Origin: Acidobacteriota bacterium
GTDB taxonomy: Bacteria; Acidobacteriota; Terriglobia; Acidiferrales; UBA7541
Direction of reading: 5' to 3'
Assembly (NCBI GenBank): GCA_003224075.1
Contig: QHYF01000092.1
Location: 1 to 6,599 of the forward strand
DNA: 6,599 bases
This document shows positions 1 through 5,547 of the stretch, piece after piece; the first letter of the stretch is position 1; each line of letters starts with the position of its first letter. Both the position numbers and the translations under genes were made by a program. The notes under the pieces were generated by a model. That model searched no databases and had not been told where the DNA came from. It was given only the letters and a program-made list of their open reading frames with translations.

Positions 1-368
1 CTGCTGTATCTCTCTTCGGTTCCCTTTTCCATTTTTGTAACAACTGTGAAGTTTCCATCCTGGCCATCCACCCGCAGCACTCGTTCATACAACCGTAGTT
101 CGAGTCCGTAGTGCTCAGCCGCCTTGCGGTAGTATTTCAGTGCCTCCGCGCGTGTGGGCTTCTCCGCCGCGCACACCAACGGCAAGTCCCCGATCTCAAG
201 GAGCTCTGGAGTCGTGAAGAAAACCATGTTCACCGGATAGTGGTAGATTGAATTGCACAGGCATCCTTTATCGATGACTAGCGGACGCATCCCGGCGCGC
301 GTGGCTTCAATCGCGGTTGCCAGCCCCGTCGGACCCGCACCGATGCAGATAATGTCGTACGTTGCCAC
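1..368 (-). CDS. ypdA: YpdA-like FAD/NAD(P)-binding oxidoreductase (putative bacillithiol-disulfide reductase), 3' end outside window
   Basis: The first 122 residues are visible and the rest lies beyond the left edge. The N-terminus is a Rossmann dinucleotide fold: a hydrophobic strand, then GAGPTG at residues 10-15, then an acidic residue at the end of the next strand (VIDKG). The following stretch (YHYPVNMVFFTTPELLEIGD, then KPTRAEALKYYR) matches the YpdA family closely; Bacillus and Staphylococcus members have a YPTHQTFFSS...IGD...YYRE pattern in the same place. Known members use NADPH and FAD to reduce bacillithiol disulfide in the cytoplasm; that substrate is inferred here from family alone. 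The GTG at 366-368 is chosen because a TAA lies in frame shortly upstream and no ATG intervenes; the Shine-Dalgarno is weak. The residue equal to the Firmicutes Cys14 is Thr14. It is the last visible gene of the leftward parAB cluster, 50 bases after the preceding stop. Confidence 0.85.
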   Translation of the reverse strand, partial: MATYDIICIGAGPTGLATAIEATRAGMRPLVIDKGCLCNSIYHYPVNMVFFTTPELLEIGDLPLVCAAEKPTRAEALKYYRKAAEHYGLELRLYERVLRVDGQDGNFTVVTKMEKGTEERYS

Positions 369-418
369 CAGAATTTCAGTTTGCCGGGAGTTCTTCGGAA
401 TTGCAAATTACGATGATT

Positions 419-754
419 CTACTGCCTGGAAGGCATTTCGAGAATCTCAGAGAGTTCCTGCCGGAAGGCGTCCAGCTCTCTCAATCTCTCAGCGGTCGCT
501 TCCAAATCTTTCTTCTTCCAAACAAATACTTCTTTTCCCGCGCGCCTGATCTTCACGCTGAGATTACCATCCACCAGGTAAACCGGCGGGGCGAGCATCT
601 GCAAGCCGCCATTCGGGACAGGGGCGAGCACCACGGCGCACTCGCCCCGCCTCACGCACAAAGCCTTTTCGTATGGAGGAATGGCAATCGGCCGGAATCC
701 CGCCGCAAAGAGGCGCTCCAGAATCTTCATTTGCCGCGGCGTGAGTTCCTGCAT
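419..754 (-). CDS. Conserved-looking hypothetical protein, 111 aa
   Basis: I do not recognise this family. The product is a small soluble protein with no signal peptide or membrane segment. It begins with a helix (LTPRQMKILERLFAAGF) that looks like the start of a winged-helix or similar fold. A middle section rich in short strands follows (RPIAIPPYEKALCVRRGECAVVLAPV, then PPVYLVDGNLSVKIRR), and then a basic, charged C-terminal helix from about residue 80 (VWKKKDLEATAERLRELDAFRQEL), possibly a coiled coil. The single ATG at 752-754 is the only good start because a TGA is in frame upstream; no strong ribosome-binding site is visible. It sits 77 bases after parB and 50 bases before the ypdA-like gene on the same strand, so co-transcription is likely. 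Codon use resembles its neighbours and the opposite-strand frames look like shadows. A regulator or an accessory of either neighbour are both possible; neither is shown. Confidence 0.75.
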   Translation of the reverse strand: MQELTPRQMKILERLFAAGFRPIAIPPYEKALCVRRGECAVVLAPVPNGGLQMLAPPVYLVDGNLSVKIRRAGKEVFVWKKKDLEATAERLRELDAFRQELSEILEMPSRQ

Positions 755-831
755 TGATATTTCTATGGGAGTTGCAGGGGCGCGGGTAGTTCAGCCGGAG
801 CCAAGCCACGCGCCTCTCTATGGCGCCGTGC

Positions 832-1656
832 CTACGCCGCCGTCGAATCCGCCGCTTCCGCGGACGTGCCTTCCAGCTGCGCCAGGATTTCACGAAGGGT
901 CGAGATCAGCTCATCGCGCGAAACGTGGCTCTTCTTGAACTGAATCCGGAACTTGAAGGTCTCGTCTTGCGGCTCAAAGTTGAAGATGAACGGCCTCGGG
1001 CGCTGCGGTCCCGCCTGCTCTTCGCGGCGTTCGCGGCGCGCCTCGTCGCGCGTCAAGCCACCCTGCATGATGCGATGGAACATCTCGATCATTTTCTTTT
1101 CATTCGGCTGCCGCGCGACCTGCAGCAGCAGCGACTTCGAGAGGATGCCGTGCTCCATGCACTTTTTCCGGAGCGAGTCCGGAATATTGCGAAGCGACAA
1201 CGTTTCAGTCACCGAAGACCGCGCCCGGCCGATTTTCTTCGCGATGTCTTCGTGCGTGTACTCAAACTGCGCGCCCAGCCGGTGCAATCCGTCCGCTTCC
1301 TCGAACGGAGTCAGGTCTTTCCGCTGAATATTCTCGATCAGCCCGATTTCGAGCGTTTCCGCGTCATCGGCCGTCTTCTCGATGCACGGCAGTTCGCGCA
1401 ATCCTGCCGCGCGCGAGGCGTGATACCGCCGCTCGCCGGAAATGATGTAGAAGCAGTCCTCGCGGGGCACATAGCGCACCAGCAATGGCTCCAGCACACC
1501 CTTTTCCAGGATCGACTCCGTGAGCTCGCGCAAATCTCCGAGCGCCTTGCGTGGCTGGTCCGGATTCGGGCGGATTTGATCCACGCGAATCATCCGCCAA
1601 ACCGCCGCGCCGCTAAAACTTGTCAGCGATTCTACATAGTGCGCGTCATGCCGCAT
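832..1656 (-). CDS. parB: ParB/Spo0J-family DNA partition protein, 274 aa
   Basis: This is the centromere-binding CTPase-type partner of ParA in chromosome or replicon segregation. The N-terminal domain has the entry motif IRPNPDQPRK (28-37), the CTP-binding GERRY box (74-78) and ENIQRKDLTPFEEA (108-121). A helix-turn-helix region follows at about 133-162 (EDIAKKIGRARSSVTETLSL), then a basic linker (about 203-221) and a C-terminal strand-helix dimerisation-like segment (FKFRIQFKK...LISTLREILAQL, 234-261). Length is normal for the family. Two departures from textbook ParB are visible: GERRYHAS instead of GERRYRAA, and SSVTETL in the recognition-helix area instead of the common SHVANTL. The start is uncertain: the ATG at 1654-1656 overlaps the end of parA by 11 bases (translational coupling), while a second ATG at 1591-1593, seven residues before IRPNPDQPRK, would give 253 residues. 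The open frame extends upstream inside parA, but that part is a shadow. Confidence 0.93.
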   Translation of the reverse strand: MRHDAHYVESLTSFSGAAVWRMIRVDQIRPNPDQPRKALGDLRELTESILEKGVLEPLLVRYVPREDCFYIISGERRYHASRAAGLRELPCIEKTADDAETLEIGLIENIQRKDLTPFEEADGLHRLGAQFEYTHEDIAKKIGRARSSVTETLSLRNIPDSLRKKCMEHGILSKSLLLQVARQPNEKKMIEMFHRIMQGGLTRDEARRERREEQAGPQRPRPFIFNFEPQDETFKFRIQFKKSHVSRDELISTLREILAQLEGTSAEAADSTAA

Positions 1657-2446
1657 CTTCAGCGTGACGGGTAACCCGATCCTCTTCGACACGATGAATA
1701 ACCTCCCCCGCGAGTTTTTTGTACTCGACGGCGCCGGGTGATTTCGGCGCAAAAGTGAAAATCGTTTCTTTGTAAGCCGGGCTTTCCTCCAGCCGCACAT
1801 TCTTCGTGATTCTTGTCTTGAAGAGAACTCCGCCAAATACCGAGCGAATCTGCCCGTGCGTGTCCTTGGAAATATTCGTGCGCTTGTCAAAAAGAGTAAT
1901 CACCACGCCCAGAACCTTCAGCGCCGGGTTGGGCCGCGCGCGAATGCGTTCGTAGGTTTCCAGGAGATCGTCCGTTCCTTCGATCGCGAAATACGCCGCT
2001 TGAATCGGCACCAGCAGATGCGTCGAAGCCACGAGGGCATTCACCGTGAGAATTCCCAGCGAAGGGGGCGTGTCCACGATCACGTACTCATAATCCTTCA
2101 GCAGAGGAGCGAGCGCGTCCTTCAATTTGAACGGCGCATCAAACTGGCCGGCGAGCACCTGTTCCAGTTTCGCCAGCGCCAGCCGTCCCGGCCCCAGAAA
2201 CAACTGCGAATCCTTTGTCGGTTTGATGACCGCAGCCATGCTGGTGCGGCCGTCGCTGAGCACGTCGAACATGGAAGTGGCAATTTCACCGGAATCATAA
2301 AATGCGATTGTCGAGTTGGCCTGCGGGTCGAGGTCGATCAGCAACGTGCGCTTGCCGCGAAGGGCGAGCGCCGCGGCCAAATTGATCGCCGTGGTTGTCT
2401 TTCCGACGCCGCCTTTTTGATTCGCAATCGTGATGATGGCAGTCAT
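1646..2446 (-). CDS. parA: ParA/Soj-family partition ATPase, 266 aa
   Basis: Cytoplasmic ATPase that binds DNA non-specifically and drives separation of ParB-bound DNA. The deviant Walker A motif KGGVGKTT lies at residues 11-18 with the signature lysine at 11. The A' motif LIDLDPQAN is at 36-44, with Asp40 at the position of the hydrolysis residue of Bacillus Soj, and Walker B VIVDTPP is at 122-128. The C-terminal half has the usual Soj-like elements (VLGVVITLFDKR, IRLEES-like VRLEESPAYKETI, and a closing AVEYKKLAGEVI). There is no N-terminal DNA-binding extension, so it is the short chromosomal-type ParA rather than a P1-type one. The ATG at 2444-2446 is preceded by GGAGG nine bases upstream. 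Its stop codon lies inside the start of parB. A candidate promoter is found about 100 bases upstream. Confidence 0.96.
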   Translation of the reverse strand: MTAIITIANQKGGVGKTTTAINLAAALALRGKRTLLIDLDPQANSTIAFYDSGEIATSMFDVLSDGRTSMAAVIKPTKDSQLFLGPGRLALAKLEQVLAGQFDAPFKLKDALAPLLKDYEYVIVDTPPSLGILTVNALVASTHLLVPIQAAYFAIEGTDDLLETYERIRARPNPALKVLGVVITLFDKRTNISKDTHGQIRSVFGGVLFKTRITKNVRLEESPAYKETIFTFAPKSPGAVEYKKLAGEVIHRVEEDRVTRHAEDAA

Positions 2447-2460
2447 CTGTTTCTGCCTCC
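2447..2460 (-). promoter_or_regulatory. Ribosome-binding site of parA
   Basis: GGAGG (2456-2460 on the minus strand) is nine bases before the ATG at 2444-2446 and supports that start. Confidence 0.6.
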
Positions 2461-2550
2461 GCCCGCGCGCGCAAAATCCTGCCAGCGCGATCCGGCAACT
2501 GGGTTCCCATATGTAGGTGTCTTGCCCAGAAAACCCCCAAGGCCTAGGCT

Positions 2551-2580
2551 AATGTACGTTTCTGACCTGCCAAATGGCAA
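2551..2580 (-). promoter_or_regulatory. Candidate sigma-70 promoter of the parA cluster, overlapped by an inverted repeat
   Basis: Read leftward, TTGCCA (2575-2580, five of six to TTGACA) and TACATT (2551-2556, four of six to TATAAT) are 18 bases apart. The predicted transcript would begin near 2544, giving a leader of about 100 bases before parA. A 12-base inverted repeat, TGCCAAATGGCA (2568-2579), covers most of the -35 and could be an operator. A GCCTAGGC palindrome (2542-2549) lies at the predicted start point. These are pattern matches only. Confidence 0.4.
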
Positions 2581-2615
2581 GGAAAAAGTGGAAGGAGCAC
2601 AACGATTGGCGGTGG

Positions 2616-2639
2616 AAAACCGGGACGCTGAACCCGGCT
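2616..2639 (-). terminator. Probable intrinsic terminator of the PilZ gene
   Basis: On the minus strand CCGGG and CCCGG pair around an eight-base loop (2625-2632), with a possible G-U and A-U extension, and a run of four T follows. It lies 28 bases after the PilZ stop and just before the parA promoter candidate, which is where a terminator would be expected. The stem is short and the T-run brief, so it may be weak. Confidence 0.45.
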
Positions 2640-2666
2640 CCATCCTCACGTGCCCATGCCCAATAC

Positions 2667-3002
2667 CTAGAACTCGAGTCCCCAGAAATCGGGGGAGGGA
2701 TCCCGCAACTCCAGCCCCAGTTCCCATCCTGTCCGCCCTTCGTGCCCCCGCCATACCAAAATTGCCTCACACGAATGCTGATTCGTAAGGTTCACCAGCC
2801 GCAGCTTCTGCCCCACTGTGAAGCCCTGCGGTACCACCGCCATGCAACCCTTCGCGCTGATATCGACCGTGGAGCCCTCCGCCCGCATCTTCCCGCCCGC
2901 TTCCGTCCATTCAATTGCCACCGGCACTCGTGAATTGAGTCGTCCGGTGCTACGGGCCTGGCTCATCCGACCTTGATAGCTCATATCTTTCAAGAGCGCC
3001 AC
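2667..3002 (-). CDS. PilZ-domain protein (cyclic di-GMP receptor type), about 111 aa
   Basis: Almost the whole product is one PilZ domain. It carries both parts of the cyclic di-GMP binding signature: RLNSR (the RxxxR element, residues 21-25 from the chosen start) and DISAKG (47-52, the D/N-x-S-x-x-G element). A beta-barrel pattern follows (KLRLVNL, EAILVWRG, GWELGLEL). Known single-domain PilZ proteins are cytoplasmic and act by binding partners of motility, exopolysaccharide or transcription; no partner is evident here. The open frame continues upstream to a TTG at 3156-3158, but that stretch holds repeats and palindromes and no domain. I prefer the GTG at 3000-3002 because GAGGAG lies six bases before it. 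An ATG at 3006-3008 directly abuts that site, and an ATG at 2982-2984 is another option. It is transcribed divergently from the MATE gene. Confidence 0.85.
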   Translation of the reverse strand: MALLKDMSYQGRMSQARSTGRLNSRVPVAIEWTEAGGKMRAEGSTVDISAKGCMAVVPQGFTVGQKLRLVNLTNQHSCEAILVWRGHEGRTGWELGLELRDPSPDFWGLEF

Positions 3003-3014
3003 GATCATCTCCTC
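3000..3014 (-). promoter_or_regulatory. Ribosome-binding site that sets the PilZ start
   Basis: On the minus strand GAGGAG (3009-3014) is followed by six bases and a GTG (3000-3002). It is the only strong Shine-Dalgarno in the leader, so it argues against the longer frame beginning with TTG at 3158. Confidence 0.5.
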
Positions 3015-3015
3015 G

Positions 3016-3044
3016 GGGGCTGAACCTGTCAGGGGCTGAACCTG
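3016..3044. repeat. 13-base direct repeat, two copies, period 16
   Basis: GGGGCTGAACCTG occurs at 3016-3028 and again at 3032-3044, separated by TCA. The period is not a multiple of three, so it is not an in-frame peptide repeat. It lies just upstream of the PilZ ribosome-binding site. Confidence 0.85.
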
Positions 3045-3053
3045 AAACGTTTC
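3044..3053. repeat. Perfect 10-base palindrome GAAACGTTTC
   Basis: The palindrome touches the end of the direct repeat pair in the PilZ leader. A second inverted repeat, CTCGCAAGCGAG (3098-3109), lies 45 bases further upstream. Either could be a binding site or an RNA stem; no protein is identified for them. It is not a parS site, whose arms run in the opposite order. Confidence 0.5.
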
Positions 3054-3129
3054 TTGGACTTTCCGCCAATTCGCTTTGATCCGGCAAGTTTCTGCAGCTC
3101 GCAAGCGAGGAGCGATCATCCCGCCCTGC

Positions 3130-3158
3130 AGAGTAGGTTTGATTCTCCTCATGGTCAA
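3130..3158 (-). promoter_or_regulatory. Candidate promoter of the PilZ gene
   Basis: Read leftward, TTGACC (3153-3158, five of six) and TACTCT (3130-3135, three of six) are 17 bases apart. This would give a leader of about 120 bases containing the palindromes and direct repeats. The -10 is poor, so this is tentative. Confidence 0.3.
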
Positions 3159-3236
3159 TGGGTCTGTAGGTCTAGGACGTGCGGAGAGTTACCCCTCCCT
3201 ATCAACATAAAGTCGGCTGGCATCGAGGGCGACAAT

Positions 3237-3265
3237 TTGCACCTTTTCTCATCGCCTCTTACACT
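3237..3265 (+). promoter_or_regulatory. Weak candidate promoter of the MATE gene
   Basis: TTGCAC (3237-3242) and TACACT (3260-3265) are 17 bases apart and end 20 bases before the ATG at 3286. The -35 is poor. The transcript would have a very short leader, which fits the lack of a clear Shine-Dalgarno for this gene. Confidence 0.25.
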
Positions 3266-3285
3266 CTTTTCTCTTGCCGCACGCC

Positions 3286-4665
3286 ATGATTCGACTGCAA
3301 ACACTTCGCAAGGAGATCCGGCCCACTTTGCGGCTGGCCATTCCGCTGGTGCTCGCCGAACTCGGCTGGATGAGCATGGCCATTGTTGACACCATGATGG
3401 TCGGCCGCCTGCCGAATAGCGCGGTGGCCATCGCCGCGGTCAGCCTGGGAGGCATCCTCGTGCATGTGCTTGCCTTCTTCGGCGGAGGACTCCTCATCGG
3501 TCTGGACACTCTGGTCGCTCAAGCCTTCGGCGCAGGCCGTCGCGAAGACTGCCATCGCTCTCTCGTGCACGGTATCTATCTCAGCTTGGCTCTTACTCCC
3601 ATACTGATGGCGCCCGTCTGGTTCTTCGCTCCCCTGCTCCGCTCCGCCCGCATCGCGCCGGAGGTCGTCTCCCTCGCTGTCCCTTACTCCAAAGCTCTGG
3701 CCTGGGGGACGTTGCCACTTCTGCTGTATTTCGCGGTGCGACGATGCATGCAGGCCATGAACCTGGTTCGCCCCATCGCCTTCGCTTTGGTGACTGCGAA
3801 CATCATCAACGCCGTCGGCAACTGGATTCTGATCTACGGCAAACTCGGCGCACCCGCGATGGGACCTGTCGGTTCCGGTTGGTCGACGGCCTGGGCACGC
3901 ATCTATCTTGCAGCAGTCCTCGTCGGCTATCTGCTCTGGTACGACCAGAAGCACCGCACAGAGCTGCTGCGCACGCCAATTCAACCGGAACTGAAGCGCA
4001 TCCGTCGCCTCATCGCCCTGGGCTTTCCCGCAGCCATGCAAATCACGCTGGAAATTGGCGTCTTCGCGTTGGTCACTGCGCTCATCGGGCGCCTTGGAGC
4101 CGTCGCGCTTGCCAGCCACCAAATCGCTCTGAACACCGTTTCTTTCACCTACATGGTACCGCTCGGCATTTCTTCGGCAGCAGCCGTGCGCGTGGGTCAA
4201 GCCATCGGTCGCAAAGATCCCCAAGGTGCGCGCGACGCCGGCGGCACCGCCATCTTCCTCGGCGCCGCGTTCATGGCCTGCGCCAGCGCCTTGCTTCTTC
4301 TCTTTCCGCGATGGATTGCGCGTCTGTACACGCCCGATGACATGGTCATTCGCAGCACCATTCTTCTGCTTGCTGCTGGGGCCGCATTTCAGTTGTTCGA
4401 TGGCCTTCAGACCGTGGCGACCGGGGCGCTTCGTGGCGCGGGCGATACGCGCACGCCCATGCTCTGTCATTTCACGGCGTACTGGATCATCGGCCTCCCG
4501 CTGGGCGCCTGGCTTTGCTTTCGCCGGGGATGGGGTGCCTTCGGACTCTGGGCTGGTCTCAGCCTGGCGCTCATTTTGATAGGGATCGTGCTTCTCTTCG
4601 CATGGCGGCGTAGAGTTCAACGCATGGTTCTGGCGCCTGCGAACGAATTGCCCGTGGAAGTCTGA
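3286..4665 (+). CDS. MATE-family multidrug/cation-coupled exporter, 459 aa
   Basis: Inner-membrane antiporter that exports organic compounds using a sodium or proton gradient. Length is normal for the family and the product is almost entirely hydrophobic segments, consistent with twelve helices in two halves. Features of the NorM branch are present: an Asp in the first helix (VDTMMVG, Asp35), a Glu opening the seventh (ITLEIGVFALV, Glu256) and the Asp of the RGAGDT motif (Asp387). By family comparison these three match the cation-binding acidic residues of Vibrio NorM. The second half also has the usual ASHQIALN, MVPLGISSAAAVRVGQAIG pattern. The ATG at 3286 is chosen; a TTG at 3274 would add four residues, and neither has a good ribosome-binding site. 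The substrate cannot be read from sequence. The gene stands alone, divergent from the PilZ gene. A long open frame on its opposite strand is a shadow. Confidence 0.95.
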   Translation: MIRLQTLRKEIRPTLRLAIPLVLAELGWMSMAIVDTMMVGRLPNSAVAIAAVSLGGILVHVLAFFGGGLLIGLDTLVAQAFGAGRREDCHRSLVHGIYLSLALTPILMAPVWFFAPLLRSARIAPEVVSLAVPYSKALAWGTLPLLLYFAVRRCMQAMNLVRPIAFALVTANIINAVGNWILIYGKLGAPAMGPVGSGWSTAWARIYLAAVLVGYLLWYDQKHRTELLRTPIQPELKRIRRLIALGFPAAMQITLEIGVFALVTALIGRLGAVALASHQIALNTVSFTYMVPLGISSAAAVRVGQAIGRKDPQGARDAGGTAIFLGAAFMACASALLLLFPRWIARLYTPDDMVIRSTILLLAAGAAFQLFDGLQTVATGALRGAGDTRTPMLCHFTAYWIIGLPLGAWLCFRRGWGAFGLWAGLSLALILIGIVLLFAWRRRVQRMVLAPANELPVEV

Positions 4666-4800
4666 TTCTCCGGCGGTTCTTTCCGGTTCATCCGCAAAAC
4701 GCTGTCTCTGCCACTCGAGACCGTGCAGTCTCCAGAGCTTGTCGCAATACTCGAGAGTGCGGCCGGAGCTCATGCGCTGCAATACAAGGGCTTGCATCCC

Positions 4801-4830
4801 TTTCCATTTTCAGCGCATCGTAGGTCTAAT
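4801..4830 (+). promoter_or_regulatory. Candidate promoter of the secreted-protein gene
   Basis: TTTCCA (four of six to the -35 consensus) and TCTAAT (five of six to the -10) are separated by 18 bases. The inferred transcript start is near 4837. Pattern match only. Confidence 0.3.
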
Positions 4831-4898
4831 AGAAGAGATCCTCGGCAAGGTTGCTCGGTCGACCCTGCCCGTGCCCGTCAGCCCAGAAAACAGAATAC

Positions 4899-4909
4899 AG
4901 GAGGCATCC
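4899..4909 (+). promoter_or_regulatory. Ribosome-binding site that sets a GTG start
   Basis: A perfect AGGAGG (4899-4904) sits five bases before the GTG at 4910-4912. It decides against the longer frame that opens at 4739. Confidence 0.85.
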
Positions 4910-5404
4910 GTGAAACGTACGCATCTCATTCTGTTCGTGGCTGTATCGTTTGCGTGTAGTTCGCCGGCCTTTGCGCAACGTTCTTCGCATCCCGGCGGTG
5001 GTCCACCCGCGGGCCATGGGCCCTCCGGTGCACCGGCTTCGGGCACAGGTGAAGCCAATAAGACCGGCGCAATGAGCCACACCGATATGTCACACGCTTC
5101 CCCGAGCGATGTGCTGAGCCATAACACAGCCATTGCCGGCAAGATCAAGTCGCTGACCGGCGAGGAGGCGCAGACGGCGTGCAACGGCTTCAAGAATTTG
5201 GGCCAATGCGTTGCAGCGGCTCACGTGGCGAAGAACCTGGACATCCCCGGGGGCTTCGACGCGCTCAAAGCAAAAGTGACCGGCACCGGTTCGATGAGTC
5301 TCGGCAAGGCAATTGAGCAGCTTTCGCCGAACGCCAGTGCGAAATCCGAGACCAAGAAAGCAAACAAGCAAGCCGCGGATGACATGAAAGAGAGTGGTTC
5401 CTAA
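4910..5404 (+). CDS. Small secreted protein of unknown function, 164 aa
   Basis: The GTG start follows a perfect AGGAGG and opens a classic signal peptide: KRTH, a hydrophobic core (LILFVAVSFA), and a likely signal-peptidase I cut after AFA (residue 22). The mature part has three sections. Residues 23-65 are a disordered Gly/Pro/Ser/His-rich linker with repeated SH and AMSH/DMSH steps. Residues 66-140 form a compact, probably helical unit (DVLSHNTAIAGKIKSL, GFKNLGQCVAAAHVAKNL, FDALKAKVTG, SLGKAIEQL) with two cysteines (91 and 100). Residues 141-164 are a charged Lys/Ala/Glu tail. I recall similar small periplasmic proteins in Acidobacteria but know no assigned function. The His-rich linker could bind metal, which is speculation. 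It is not a lipoprotein by motif, as Cys16 lacks a proper lipobox. It is a single-gene unit with its own terminator. Confidence 0.88.
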   Translation: MKRTHLILFVAVSFACSSPAFAQRSSHPGGGPPAGHGPSGAPASGTGEANKTGAMSHTDMSHASPSDVLSHNTAIAGKIKSLTGEEAQTACNGFKNLGQCVAAAHVAKNLDIPGGFDALKAKVTGTGSMSLGKAIEQLSPNASAKSETKKANKQAADDMKESGS

Positions 5405-5439
5405 AGCGTCCGCGCCACAGAATACAGACTGTCAGCCAG

Positions 5440-5474
5440 GTGGCGAGCTCCTTCCCTCGCCACTTTTCTTTTTT
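5440..5474 (+). terminator. Strong intrinsic terminator after the secreted-protein gene
   Basis: GTGGCGAG (5440-5447) and CTCGCCAC (5456-5463) form a perfect eight-pair stem with an eight-base loop, followed at once by TTTTCTTTTTT. It begins 36 bases after the stop codon. The minus strand has no T-run on its side of the stem, so it works for rightward transcription only and would not stop the leftward genes. Confidence 0.93.
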
Positions 5475-5547
5475 GTCTCTTGGACGAGATCACCGGAGCT
5501 TCATGGAATCGAAACAACCATCACAATGGGCAGAGGGAAGCTGGTTG

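Larger units (their letters stand above)
4666..4909. other. Intergenic region between the MATE gene and the secreted-protein gene
   Basis: These 244 bases hold no tRNA-like or clear terminator structure that I can see. A possible rightward promoter is TTTCCA (4801-4806) and TCTAAT (4825-4830), 18 bases apart, giving a leader of about 70 bases for the next gene. Reading frames cross it on both strands, but none has a convincing start or protein character. Confidence 0.5.

Noticed and set aside
820..1674. Open frame of 284 codons on the plus strand opposite parB
   Set aside because: Arg-rich shadow of parB with no domain and no ribosome-binding site.
1856..2788. Open frame of 310 codons on the plus strand opposite parA
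   Set aside because: Arg/Gln/His-rich shadow of parA that runs through the promoter region; parA on the other strand has every family motif.
3044..3053. GAAACGTTTC as a possible parS site
   Set aside because: The parS core is GTTTCACGTGAAAC, with arms in the opposite order and a CACGTG centre. This palindrome does not fit.
3003..3158. N-terminal extension of the PilZ protein from the TTG at 3158
   Set aside because: No ribosome-binding site for it, no domain in the added residues, and repeats with a period that breaks frame; a GTG with a good site exists at 3000-3002.
3259..4797. Open frame of 512 codons on the minus strand opposite the MATE gene
   Set aside because: The product is low-complexity, rich in Arg/Gln/Glu/His with no domain, as expected of the complement of a GC-rich membrane-protein gene. 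The MATE frame explains the region.
4680..4797. Possible short minus-strand protein in the gap after the MATE gene
   Set aside because: Its frame runs on into the antisense of the MATE gene, and it lacks a properly spaced ribosome-binding site, so I cannot separate it from chance.
4739..4909. Upstream extension of the secreted-protein frame
   Set aside because: It would bury the signal peptide 57 residues inside the protein. The AGGAGG-GTG pair at 4899-4912 is clearly the start.
4909..4917. CGTGAAACG as half of a parS site
   Set aside because: Only one arm resembles parS; the left arm is absent, and the bases are the start codon region of the secreted-protein gene.
4890..5427. ACAGAATACAG repeated at 4890-4900 and 5417-5427, flanking the secreted-protein gene
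   Set aside because: An 11-base repeat is expected by chance several times in a window this size, and there are no other signs of insertion or excision.
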